NCBI GenBank assembly: GCA_947169885.1
Contig: CAMVRM010000010.1
Location: 1-64,000 of the forward strand
Direction: 5' to 3'
Length of the DNA: 64,000 bases
Source: an uncultured Ruminococcus sp.
GTDB lineage: Bacteria; Bacillota; Clostridia; Oscillospirales; Ruminococcaceae
Notes under the pieces: generated by a model
Seen by the model: the letters and a program-made list of their open reading frames with translations, nothing else
Told to the model about the DNA's origin: nothing
Databases searched by the model: none
Translations under genes and position numbers: made by a program
Part shown: positions 1-7,327 of the stretch, in pieces
Numbering within the stretch: position 1 is the stretch's first letter
How the letters are laid out: each line of letters begins with the position of its first letter

Positions 1-90
1 TTATCTCTTATCTTTTATCTCTTATCTTTTATCTCTTATCTTTTATCTCTTATCTTTTATCTCTTATCTTTTATCTCTTATCTATCATCT
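1..90. repeat. Tandem 14-bp TTATCT-type array
   Basis: About six near-perfect copies of a 14-bp unit (ATCTCTTATCTTTT) run from the window edge to about position 86 and decay into TTATCTATCATCTG. The array is cut by the window start, so its full length is unknown. The same hexamer family, in the opposite orientation, ends the kinase gene at 2822-2890, and degenerate forms lie upstream of several start codons. It is directly followed by a copy of the GCGGACGG repeat motif in inverted orientation (97-114). There are no spacers, so it is not a CRISPR array. Confidence 0.9.
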
Positions 91-96
91 GTATTG

Positions 97-114
97 AGCC
101 GTCCGCCCGAGGAC
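97..114 (-). repeat. Fragment of the GCGGACGG hairpin repeat
   Basis: On the minus strand this reads TCCTCGGGCGGACGGCTC, identical to the first 18 bases of the repeat units found behind enolase (13851 onward) and argS (47681 onward). Only this 5' part of the unit is present here. Confidence 0.75.
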
Positions 115-117
115 AAA

Positions 118-160
118 AAATGACACTTCTGTTTTTTCAGAAGTGTCTTTGTTTTTAATT
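118..160 (-). terminator. Bidirectional intrinsic terminator
   Basis: A perfect 10-bp stem (GACACTTCTG 122-131, CAGAAGTGTC 138-147) with a six-base loop is flanked by a T-run on each strand. It would end transcription of the small minus-strand gene at 256-489. Confidence 0.85.
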
Positions 161-255
161 CAGAACAAATAACTTAAAACAAGGTCGGCAAATAAATTGG
201 GTTGGGTCGGGGTTCTTTCTTTCTGTCTTTGCAAATAAAATATTTTTTCAGAGCG

Positions 256-489
256 CTACTCTGCACAAAGCGTTACTGAACCGATGTCGGTCGTAAGGAT
301 TCCCATTGTGCGGCAGAAGTTCTCGATGAACCTCTGGTTTTTTTCTGCTCCGTCTTCTGTCTCGTAACCGACAGAAGAATCCTCTGCATCGACGATGCCC
401 TTCGACGGGAAAACTTCTGTGTTTCTCTTCCCGTAGTAGGCGATGAGTCCGTTTGCCTTGATGATCTTGGTGTACCAAAGCTTTTTCAT
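256..489 (-). CDS. Small protein of unknown function
   Basis: This is a 77-residue basic-to-neutral protein starting MKKLWYTKII with no signal peptide or membrane segment. I do not recognise the family. The ATG at 489 is chosen because AAGGAG sits 11 bases upstream; a GTG four codons earlier overlaps that ribosome-binding site. The gene has its own sigma-A promoter (571-599) and its own terminator (118-160), so it is a stand-alone transcription unit. A 13-bp direct repeat in the leader suggests regulation. A real gene is likely because promoter, ribosome-binding site, reading frame and terminator all agree. Confidence 0.7.
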   Translation of the reverse strand: MKKLWYTKIIKANGLIAYYGKRNTEVFPSKGIVDAEDSSVGYETEDGAEKNQRFIENFCRTMGILTTDIGSVTLCAE

Positions 490-518
490 AACGTCAGTCA
501 CTCCTTTATTCTATAACA

Positions 519-556
519 GAAAACCTTTAAGCTTTCACCTTTTGAAAACCTTTAAG
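519..556. repeat. 13-bp direct repeat in leader of the small gene
   Basis: GAAAACCTTTAAG occurs at 519-531 and again at 544-556, a 25-bp period, between the -10 box and the start codon of the minus-strand gene. It could be an operator or an RNA element. The rest of the 335-base interval 490-824 holds only two divergent promoters. Confidence 0.6.
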
Positions 557-570
557 ATTCCCTTAATAAT

Positions 571-599
571 ATTATAATACTGTTAATCTGATTTGTCAA
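571..599 (-). promoter_or_regulatory. Sigma-A promoter of the 256-489 gene
   Basis: On the minus strand TTGACA (599-594), a 17-bp spacer and TATAAT (576-571) are all consensus. Confidence 0.85.
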
Positions 600-735
600 T
601 AGTTTTTTCTGTTTTCTTATCCTCATAGATGTAAAAATTCTTTTAATCAGGCTCATTTTTTCATGTTATTCAAATTATACAAAATGCTCTGACAATCTGT
701 AAAACTTTTTACAAAAACTTTTTAGGCGCTCCTGA

Positions 736-764
736 TTGACTTTTCACGCTTAATATTATATAAT
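736..764 (+). promoter_or_regulatory. Sigma-A promoter of the LytTR/AgrC-like pair
   Basis: TTGACT at 736-741, a 17-bp spacer and TATAAT at 759-764, about 60 bases ahead of the response-regulator start. Confidence 0.8.
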
Positions 765-824
765 ATTAATAGTGTTGTTTCCCGAACAGTCATGAGAATA
801 TTTTTTTGCAAAGGAGAAATGATC

Positions 825-1529
825 TTGAAGAGGATAGTTGTATACGACAATGAACCTGCACCTTGTTCCGAACTTGCCGCAATGCTCAGGGAAATGCGCC
901 GTAACGCTATCGTTTTCGAGGCGAACACTTTTGAGACTGCAAAAAAACTCGCAGAAGACGGCTGTTACGCCTGTTTTCTTGACATCGAACTTGAAAACGG
1001 CTTAAACGGTATCGAACTTGCAAAGGAATTCAGAGACCAATATCCGAACACTTCACTCGTTTTCGTAACGGCTCATATGCGCTACTGCGAACAGGTCTTT
1101 GAAGCTTCTCCCGATGCAATGCTGGTCAAGCCCGTATCACGTCAAAGCCTTGAAAGGGCGCTGTCGCTTATCGAAAAGAAACATTCAGACAGCGGCGTGA
1201 TAAGCATTTCAACAGGGATAAACTCCGCTCAGACACTAAATGCCGATGAGATCTGCTACGCCGAATCGCTCCTCAGAAAAGTAACCGTTTACGGAACTGA
1301 CCTTAAAGTGTTAGCAGTTTTTCGGGGGATAAAGCTTTCTGAACTTCACGAACGTCTGCCAAAACAGTTTGTCCGCTGTCACCAAAGCTTTATTGTGAAT
1401 CTGGGCTGTGTTTCGGGTATAAGCCGATACAGCTTCACGCTCAGGAACGGTCAGTCTATCCCCATAAGTCAGTCACGCTTCAAGGATATGCGCAGACGCT
1501 ACATAGAATTCGTAGGTGATGCACTGTGA
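825..1529 (+). CDS. LytTR-family response regulator
   Basis: This is a two-component response regulator of the AgrA/VirR/LytR type that should bind DNA when phosphorylated. The receiver domain (about 1-120) carries acidic residues DNE at 8-10, the phospho-acceptor Asp53 in FLDIEL and the conserved lysine in LVKPVS. The C-terminal LytTR domain (about 130-234) includes the FVRCHQSFIVNL signature. TTG at 825 is taken as start because AAAGGAG lies 8 bases upstream; ATG at 819 is too close to it and ATG at 792 has no ribosome-binding site. The stop overlaps the kinase gene start by four bases (GTGA), so the two are translationally coupled. No autoinducer-peptide gene of the AgrB/AgrD type is visible nearby. 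Confidence 0.9.
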   Translation: MKRIVVYDNEPAPCSELAAMLREMRRNAIVFEANTFETAKKLAEDGCYACFLDIELENGLNGIELAKEFRDQYPNTSLVFVTAHMRYCEQVFEASPDAMLVKPVSRQSLERALSLIEKKHSDSGVISISTGINSAQTLNADEICYAESLLRKVTVYGTDLKVLAVFRGIKLSELHERLPKQFVRCHQSFIVNLGCVSGISRYSFTLRNGQSIPISQSRFKDMRRRYIEFVGDAL

Positions 1530-2833
1530 GCGATGTTGTTTATCTTCTCGGGCTGTTCGTGCAGCAGCTTATCGGAACATTTTATCTTTACAGCACGGGC
1601 GAGCCGAAAAAAAGCTTCATGATGAGCGTTATTGCGTGGTATCTGCCAATGGCGGCGGCTTACGGGCTTTTCAGCCTTATCTTTCCGCAAACGCCCGAGC
1701 CGATACAGGCGGCAGTCAGAGCGCTTATACTGCTCGGGTTCATCATGTTCATGTTCGGCGGAAGTGTGAAACAACGGCTCATCAGTTATCTTTCATTCTA
1801 TCTGATAACGTTTGCGCTGGAATTTACATCACTTTTACTCAACAAACTGTTCTTCAACATCATGCCTCAGTTTGAATACCTTGCAGGCAGTGACGATGCG
1901 GCGATAAATTATATGCGCATCATATTCAACGACTTCCTTTTCTACGTGCTTGTCTGCATAATAACCGTCAAGGAGCGCAAAAAACTGCGCAAGAACGGCT
2001 CTATGACTGACATACACATTCTTGGTATGTTCGTGCTTCTGCACTTTTTGTTCCTTGTGTTCCATACTAAGCTTGACGGCGCTATAAATGACGAAGAAAA
2101 TCTTTTGCAGCTTTCATTTCAGATGCTGTTGTTCACGCTTGTTCTTCTCCACTACCACACCAGTCTCAAACGGCGTGAACTTATGAAAGCGGAGCAGGAA
2201 CTGGAACAGCTGAGAACTATCCGTGAACTGGAATACAACTATTATCTTCTTGCGAACGAAAAACTTGATGCGGCATCAAAACTGCGTCATGAGATACAAA
2301 ACCAGCTTGCCGCCGTGCAGAGCCTTATGAACCGTCCCGATGGCGGCGAGGAAGCACACAAGCTGATAGACGGAATACAGCAGGACTTGTCGGAAGTAAA
2401 GACAGTGAATTACTGCGATGACCGAACGGTGAACGCCATAATGACCGTCAAACTGAGCGATGAACGCCTTAAAAACATCGACATAACAACAGAACTGCAC
2501 GACTGCGGAAGCACAGGGCTTGAACCTGCGGAGCTGTGTTCGCTCTTTGCGAATATATTCGACAACGCCGCCGAAGCCTGCCTTGCATCGGGTGCTGACA
2601 GCGGCTGTTTTATCAGCATGAAGTGCGGCATAAAGAACGGTATGTTCCTGCTCCGCTGTTCAAACAGCACAGCAAAGCCGCTGGAACTCTCGACCTCAAA
2701 AGGCGAGGGTCACGGCTACGGCTTGCGCATCGTCAGCGAGATATGCGAACGTCACGGCGGCGAATTCACCCTCAGCAGTGAAAACGACACTGTCAAAGCA
2801 ACAGCAGCAATACTTATTTCAGATAAAAGATAA
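1526..2833 (+). CDS. AgrC-like sensor histidine kinase (GHKL)
   Basis: This is the membrane sensor kinase partner of the preceding regulator. The first 215 residues hold about six hydrophobic segments, followed by a short coiled coil. The phospho-acceptor His is near residue 255 (RHEIQNQL), the N box reads NIFDNAAEA and the G box GHGYGLRIVSE, which is the AgrC/CitA-like GHKL ATPase layout. The GTG start overlaps the upstream stop. The last codons (SDKR, stop) are formed by the first unit of a TTATCT-type repeat array running rightward, so the C-terminus appears to have been shaped by repeat invasion. The ligand is unknown; a peptide is typical for AgrC relatives. Confidence 0.88.
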   Translation: MSDVVYLLGLFVQQLIGTFYLYSTGEPKKSFMMSVIAWYLPMAAAYGLFSLIFPQTPEPIQAAVRALILLGFIMFMFGGSVKQRLISYLSFYLITFALEFTSLLLNKLFFNIMPQFEYLAGSDDAAINYMRIIFNDFLFYVLVCIITVKERKKLRKNGSMTDIHILGMFVLLHFLFLVFHTKLDGAINDEENLLQLSFQMLLFTLVLLHYHTSLKRRELMKAEQELEQLRTIRELEYNYYLLANEKLDAASKLRHEIQNQLAAVQSLMNRPDGGEEAHKLIDGIQQDLSEVKTVNYCDDRTVNAIMTVKLSDERLKNIDITTELHDCGSTGLEPAELCSLFANIFDNAAEACLASGADSGCFISMKCGIKNGMFLLRCSNSTAKPLELSTSKGEGHGYGLRIVSEICERHGGEFTLSSENDTVKATAAILISDKR

Positions 2834-2911
2834 GAGATAAGAGATAAGAGATAAAAAATAAGAGATAAGAAATAAGAGATAAGAGATAAGGTGTCCGCTT
2901 TGCGGACGGAT
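2822..2911. repeat. TTATCT-type array plus GTCCGC-TTT-GCGGAC hairpin
   Basis: AGATAA/AAGAGATAAG units (the inverse of TTATCTCTTATCTT) run from inside the last codons of the kinase gene to about 2890. They are followed directly by a 6-bp-stem hairpin, GTCCGCTTTGCGGACGG. The same pair of modules occurs in opposite orientation at 55727-55773. Confidence 0.85.
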
Positions 2912-2965
2912 CTGAATGGTTCGTTGCTTTTGGTTATTTTGATCGCTGACATCAAAAGACATTAT

Positions 2966-3028
2966 TAAATCTCATATCTATTATCTGTTATCTATTAACT
3001 ATTATCTATGTATAAAGTGGGTGTTTTT
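2966..3028 (+). promoter_or_regulatory. Repeat leader and ribosome-binding region of araD
   Basis: Reads ATCTGTTATCT, ATTAACT, ATTATCTAT and then AAAGTGGGTGTTTTT immediately before the ATG. The same order of blocks precedes polA, cheR and the CD1247-type gene, so it is a recurring leader module. No typical AGGAGG is present. Confidence 0.6.
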
Positions 3029-3724
3029 ATGGTCGAAAGGTTAAAAGAAGAAGTTTATGAAGCTAATATGGAACTGGTGCGGCGTGGAGTCGTTATCTAC
3101 ACTTGGGGAAATGTCAGCGGTATAGACCGTGAAAAAGGGCTTGTTGTTATAAAGCCCTCGGGTGTGGAGTATAACAGGCTCACACCACACGACATGACCG
3201 TTCTTGACCTGAATACGGGCAAAAAAGTCGAGGGCAGGTGGAAACCTTCCTCCGACACGCCTACGCATCTGGAACTTTACCGTGCTTTCCCCGAGATAGG
3301 CGGCGTTACGCACACACACTCGGTAAACGCTGTTGCTTTTGCGCAGGCAGGACGTGACATTCCCGCACTTGGAACAACTCACGCCGATTACTTTTACGGC
3401 GATATTCCCTGCACACGTTCGCTCACAAAAGAGGAAGTCGAACAAGCCTATGAGCGAAACACAGGGCTTGTCATCATCGAAACACTGAAAGAACGCAGTA
3501 TCGAGCCGCTTTCCGTTCCGGGGGCGCTTGTGCGTGGGCACGGTCCGTTCACATGGGGCAGTAATGCCGCTTCTTCCGTCTACCATGCGGTGGTAATGGA
3601 GACAGTTGCGGAAATGACCCTCAAAACGCTCATGCTCGCACCTGATGCCGCACTTGAACAGTATGTCCTTGACAAGCACTACTTCCGCAAGCACGGCGCA
3701 AACGCATATTACGGACAAAACTGA
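3029..3724 (+). CDS. araD: L-ribulose-5-phosphate 4-epimerase
   Basis: This metal-dependent epimerase converts L-ribulose 5-phosphate to D-xylulose 5-phosphate, the last step that feeds L-arabinose into the pentose phosphate pathway. The class II aldolase/epimerase fold is evident: TWGNVSG near residue 30, the KPSG phosphate-binding segment, the metal-binding THTHS and the late GHGPFTWG motif. The length of 231 residues is that of known AraD proteins when ATG 3029 is used; an ATG at 3008 lies inside the leader and would add seven residues. No araA or araB is visible beside it, so the gene is separated from the rest of the pathway. Confidence 0.93.
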   Translation: MVERLKEEVYEANMELVRRGVVIYTWGNVSGIDREKGLVVIKPSGVEYNRLTPHDMTVLDLNTGKKVEGRWKPSSDTPTHLELYRAFPEIGGVTHTHSVNAVAFAQAGRDIPALGTTHADYFYGDIPCTRSLTKEEVEQAYERNTGLVIIETLKERSIEPLSVPGALVRGHGPFTWGSNAASSVYHAVVMETVAEMTLKTLMLAPDAALEQYVLDKHYFRKHGANAYYGQN

Positions 3725-3740
3725 CTGAAAGGAAAAATAT

Positions 3741-4643
3741 ATGAAAAAGAAAGAATTATTCGCAAGGCTTTCCGCTGCGGCTGTCTCGGCGGCTGTTATG
3801 CTCACTGTAAGCGGCTGTGCTTCGCAGGATAAAAAAACCAAAAGCAATACCGAAAGCAAGTCTGACTCTGCAACCGAAAGCACTTCCGAATCGGTAGTTG
3901 ACGGCAAGAAAGTCGAGGTATATCTCGCTGAGGACGGCACGCCCTATTATCTCAACGAGGACGGCGAGAAGATGATGCTGTTCGCAACGCCGTTCGCAGA
4001 TGAGAGCGATGACGGCGCTGACGACTCGAACTATGATGTATCCGAGCAGTTCATCAGGGGACATTACAGCGCAAACGGGTTGGAGTTCACTATCCCTGAC
4101 GGCTGGTTCGCTGAGGATTCACTGGGCGCTCCCACGATTTTTCAGGACTTTGAGCAGGGCGAGGAGATAAACTATGATGAAGCTATAAGCATCGTCCCCA
4201 CGTCCTATATCTTTGATTCGATTGAAAACGGCGAAGCTGACGAGGACGCAGTTGAAAGCTATTTTTCGGAACTGACCGAAGCAGGATTTTACAGCAGTTA
4301 TGAACTTCTGGGTTCGGGAAGTGTGAACGTCTGCGGAGTTGATGCAAAGTATTTCGACATCAAGGCTTCGATGCCTATGGACACTGAAAGTGAGGACGTT
4401 TTCCGCACACGCTATATCGTCACCCCCGGAGACAACTCACACTGTCTGATACTTTCCTCGCTCGACACGGAAGAATCGGCAAAGCTTGTTCAGGACGTTT
4501 TCGACAGCTTCTCCGACACTATCAAGTTCCCCACCGCCGAGCAGATGAAGAACACCGAAGCCGAACTTGAAGCCGAGGAAAGCGAAGACCTCGAAGAAGA
4601 CGAAGAAGAAGCGGCTCTGACCGAAATAACAGAGTCGGAATGA
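3741..4643 (+). CDS. Secreted lipoprotein of unknown function
   Basis: This is a 300-residue protein with a positively charged start, a hydrophobic segment and a lipobox (VSGC, Cys about 26), so it should be exported and anchored to the membrane by lipid. A Ser/Thr/Lys-rich linker follows, then a central domain of about 150 residues with an FTIPDGWF segment, as in small secreted substrate-binding or stress lipoproteins. The last 40 residues are extremely acidic (AEESEDLEEDEEEAA). It starts 16 bases after araD with a good AAGGAAA ribosome-binding site and is probably co-transcribed. I do not recognise the family. Confidence 0.8.
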   Translation: MKKKELFARLSAAAVSAAVMLTVSGCASQDKKTKSNTESKSDSATESTSESVVDGKKVEVYLAEDGTPYYLNEDGEKMMLFATPFADESDDGADDSNYDVSEQFIRGHYSANGLEFTIPDGWFAEDSLGAPTIFQDFEQGEEINYDEAISIVPTSYIFDSIENGEADEDAVESYFSELTEAGFYSSYELLGSGSVNVCGVDAKYFDIKASMPMDTESEDVFRTRYIVTPGDNSHCLILSSLDTEESAKLVQDVFDSFSDTIKFPTAEQMKNTEAELEAEESEDLEEDEEEAALTEITESE

Positions 4644-4775
4644 AGATAAAAGATATTATGTTTGTGGTATTTTTTCACTTGTCTCTCTGACGGTCAATAG
4701 GCGAACAGACGAGCAATACCCGATACTATCTCTGATCTCTTATCTTTTAACTATAAATAAAGTGGGGTTTTTACA
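4644..4775 (+). promoter_or_regulatory. Repeat leader of polA
   Basis: The gap contains ATCTCTGATCTCTTATCTT, TTAACTATAAAT and then AAAGTGGGGTTTTTACA before the ATG, the same module order as upstream of araD. I see no convincing -35/-10 pair, so read-through from araD is possible. Confidence 0.5.
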
Positions 4776-7307
4776 ATGAGGCTGTTGGCAATCGACGGAA
4801 ATAGTATTATGAACCGTGCTTTTTATGGGATAAAGGCACTTTCTAACTCCAAGGGGGAGTATACGAATGCTCTCACGGGGTTTATGAATATTTATCTTAA
4901 AGAACTCGACATCGTGTCGCCTGACTGCGTGGCGGTGGCGTTTGACCTTAAAGCGCCGACATTCAGGCACAAGGCTGACCCGACTTACAAGGCAAACAGA
5001 CACGGAATGCCGCCCGAGCTTGCTCAGCAAATGCCTGTCATCAAGGAAATGCTGGGACTTATGGGCATAAAGTGCGTTTCCTGCGAGGGCTGGGAAGCTG
5101 ACGATATTTTAGGCACGCTCTCAAAGCTGTTCTCTGACGGCGATGAGTGCTTTATCCTCACGGGCGACAGAGACAGCTTGCAGCTTATCACCGATTCCTG
5201 CACCGTAAGGCTTGCTACCAACAAGGAAACTGTGAACTATACTCCCGAAAAGTTCAAAGAGGACTATGGTCTTGAACCTATACAGCTTATCGACCTTAAA
5301 GCGCTCATGGGCGATAGTTCCGACAATATCCCCGGTATAAAAGGTATTGGCGAAAAGACTGCCAGACCGCTTATAAGCGAGTGCGGAAGTGTTGAAGGAC
5401 TGTATGAAAAGCTTGACGAGATAAAGCTTACACCTGCTAACCGCAAGAAGATAACCGAGGGAAAAGAGTCGGCGATGCAGAGCAAGTTTTTGGCAACTAT
5501 CGTGACAGATGCGCCTGTTGATATGAACAAGGAGGATTATCTTATCGGCGAGCGTGACGAAGCGGCTCTGAAAACTTTGCTTGCTCGGCTCGAAATGAAT
5601 AAGCTTTTGCAAAGGCTGGGGCTGACGGGTGCAGCGGCAGAAGTCTCAAAGCCTGTTTCGATCGAAAATGCAGTGCCGCTGTCAATAGCCGAATTATGCG
5701 AAAATGACCTTGCAGGCTTTGAAAGCGCTGAGACTTTCTTCACGCTTGACGGCGGAAAACTGTGCATTTGTGACGGAAAGACGGTCTTTCACACGGAAGA
5801 TGCCGAACTCATGATGAAGTATCTCTCGGCTGAGTGCAAAAAGGCTTGCTTTGACGGCAAGAGCGCTCACAGGTTTGCTTTTGAACATGGCGGCAGAGTG
5901 AACGGAATGTATTTTTCCTGCGATATTGCAGGCTATCTGCTCAATTCACAGGCAAGCGACTACACCGCCGAGAACCTCTGTCTTGCTTATGAAACGGCTT
6001 ACCGCTCGGACATGGGCGAATTTGCCGAAGTAAGTTCACTTCCCGAACTTACAAAGCGCTTGTCGGAAAAGCTTGAAGCGGCAGAAATGACGGCGCTTTA
6101 CAACAATATCGAATTGCCTCTCTGCGAAGTACTTGCTTCTATGGAGCATTACGGCGTTCGTGCGGACAGCGCCGGAATAAAAACTTTCGGCGAAAAGCTT
6201 GACCGTGAACTTGAAGCGCTCACCGCCGAGATATATGAGCTTTCGGGCAGGGAGTTCAACATTCTCAGCCCGAAACAGCTGGGCACGGTGCTGTTTGAGG
6301 AAATGGGACTTCCCGGTGCGAAAAAGACTAAAATCGGCTATTCAACAAATGCCGAAGTGCTTGAAGCTATTGCCGACAAGCACCCGATCGTGCCGAAAAT
6401 ACTAGAATACCGCACGCTCTCAAAGCTGAGTTCCACATACGTCACAGGTCTGCTCTCGCAGATACGTGAGGACGGACGTGTTCACAGCATATTCAAGCAG
6501 ACGGAAACGAGAACGGGACGCATAAGTTCAACTGAACCGAATATGCAGAATATCCCTGTCAGAAAGCCGCTCGGACGTGAGATGCGCAGATTTTTCACGG
6601 CGGCTGAGGGTTGTCTGCTTGTCGATGCTGACTATTCCCAGATAGAACTCAGAGTGCTTGCAAGCGTTTGCGGCGATGAAAATATGCGTGAAGCGTTCCT
6701 GTCGGGGCGTGACATTCACACTTCAACGGCGGCGCAGGTGTTCGGAGTTCCCGAGGATTTTGTTGACAGTTCCATGCGTTCGGCAGCAAAAGCTGTAAAC
6801 TTCGGGATAATCTACGGAATTGGTGCTTTTTCACTTTCAAAGGACATAGGCGTTTCTGTCGCAGAAGCAAAGCGTTATATCAGGAACTATCTGAACAACT
6901 TTGCAAAAGTCTCGGAGTTTATGGACAGAACAGTTGAAAATGCAAAGCGTGACGGATATGTAACAACGATATTCGGGCGCAGACGCTATATTCCCGAACT
7001 GCAAAACTCGAACAAGAACATTCAGGCTTTCGGCAAGCGTGCGGCGATGAATGCACCGATACAGGGTGCGGCGGCTGACATCATAAAGCTTGCAATGGTG
7101 AAAGTCTACAAACGTTTGCGTGAAGAACTTCCCGAAGCAAAGCTGATATTGCAGGTGCATGACGAACTGATACTCGAAGTGCCGAAAGATCAGGCTGAAA
7201 AAGCCTCGGCTATCCTCAAAGAAGAAATGGAATCGGCAGTAGACCTCGCAGTTCCCATGACGGTCGACGTTCACTCAGGCAAAAGCTGGTTCGATGCCAA
7301 AAGCTAA
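4776..7307 (+). CDS. polA: DNA polymerase I
   Basis: This is the repair and Okazaki-fragment polymerase. Residues about 1-290 form the 5'-3' exonuclease (ILTGDRDSLQL and GDSSDNIPGIKGIGEKTA). Residues about 300-450 correspond to the 3'-5' exonuclease region, but I do not see the acidic DxE and YxxxD motifs, so proofreading is probably lost, as in many Gram-positive PolA proteins. Residues about 470-843 are the family A polymerase: DYSQIELRVLA (motif A), the FGIIYGIGAFS finger helix (motif B) and QVHDELILEVP (motif C). The length of 843 is normal. addA starts 20 bases downstream, giving a repair-gene pair. Confidence 0.97.
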   Translation: MRLLAIDGNSIMNRAFYGIKALSNSKGEYTNALTGFMNIYLKELDIVSPDCVAVAFDLKAPTFRHKADPTYKANRHGMPPELAQQMPVIKEMLGLMGIKCVSCEGWEADDILGTLSKLFSDGDECFILTGDRDSLQLITDSCTVRLATNKETVNYTPEKFKEDYGLEPIQLIDLKALMGDSSDNIPGIKGIGEKTARPLISECGSVEGLYEKLDEIKLTPANRKKITEGKESAMQSKFLATIVTDAPVDMNKEDYLIGERDEAALKTLLARLEMNKLLQRLGLTGAAAEVSKPVSIENAVPLSIAELCENDLAGFESAETFFTLDGGKLCICDGKTVFHTEDAELMMKYLSAECKKACFDGKSAHRFAFEHGGRVNGMYFSCDIAGYLLNSQASDYTAENLCLAYETAYRSDMGEFAEVSSLPELTKRLSEKLEAAEMTALYNNIELPLCEVLASMEHYGVRADSAGIKTFGEKLDRELEALTAEIYELSGREFNILSPKQLGTVLFEEMGLPGAKKTKIGYSTNAEVLEAIADKHPIVPKILEYRTLSKLSSTYVTGLLSQIREDGRVHSIFKQTETRTGRISSTEPNMQNIPVRKPLGREMRRFFTAAEGCLLVDADYSQIELRVLASVCGDENMREAFLSGRDIHTSTAAQVFGVPEDFVDSSMRSAAKAVNFGIIYGIGAFSLSKDIGVSVAEAKRYIRNYLNNFAKVSEFMDRTVENAKRDGYVTTIFGRRRYIPELQNSNKNIQAFGKRAAMNAPIQGAAADIIKLAMVKVYKRLREELPEAKLILQVHDELILEVPKDQAEKASAILKEEMESAVDLAVPMTVDVHSGKSWFDAKS

Positions 7308-7327
7308 AAAGTAAGGTGGGGGTTTTT
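7308..7327 (+). promoter_or_regulatory. Atypical ribosome-binding region of addA
   Basis: AAGGTGGGGGTTTTT precedes the ATG. It is a clear version of the GTGGGGGTTTTT leader seen before several other genes here, but lacks the upstream TTATCT module because polA ends just before it. Confidence 0.55.

Noticed and set aside
1..90. CRISPR array
   Set aside because: Units are 14 bp with no spacers, and there are no cas genes.
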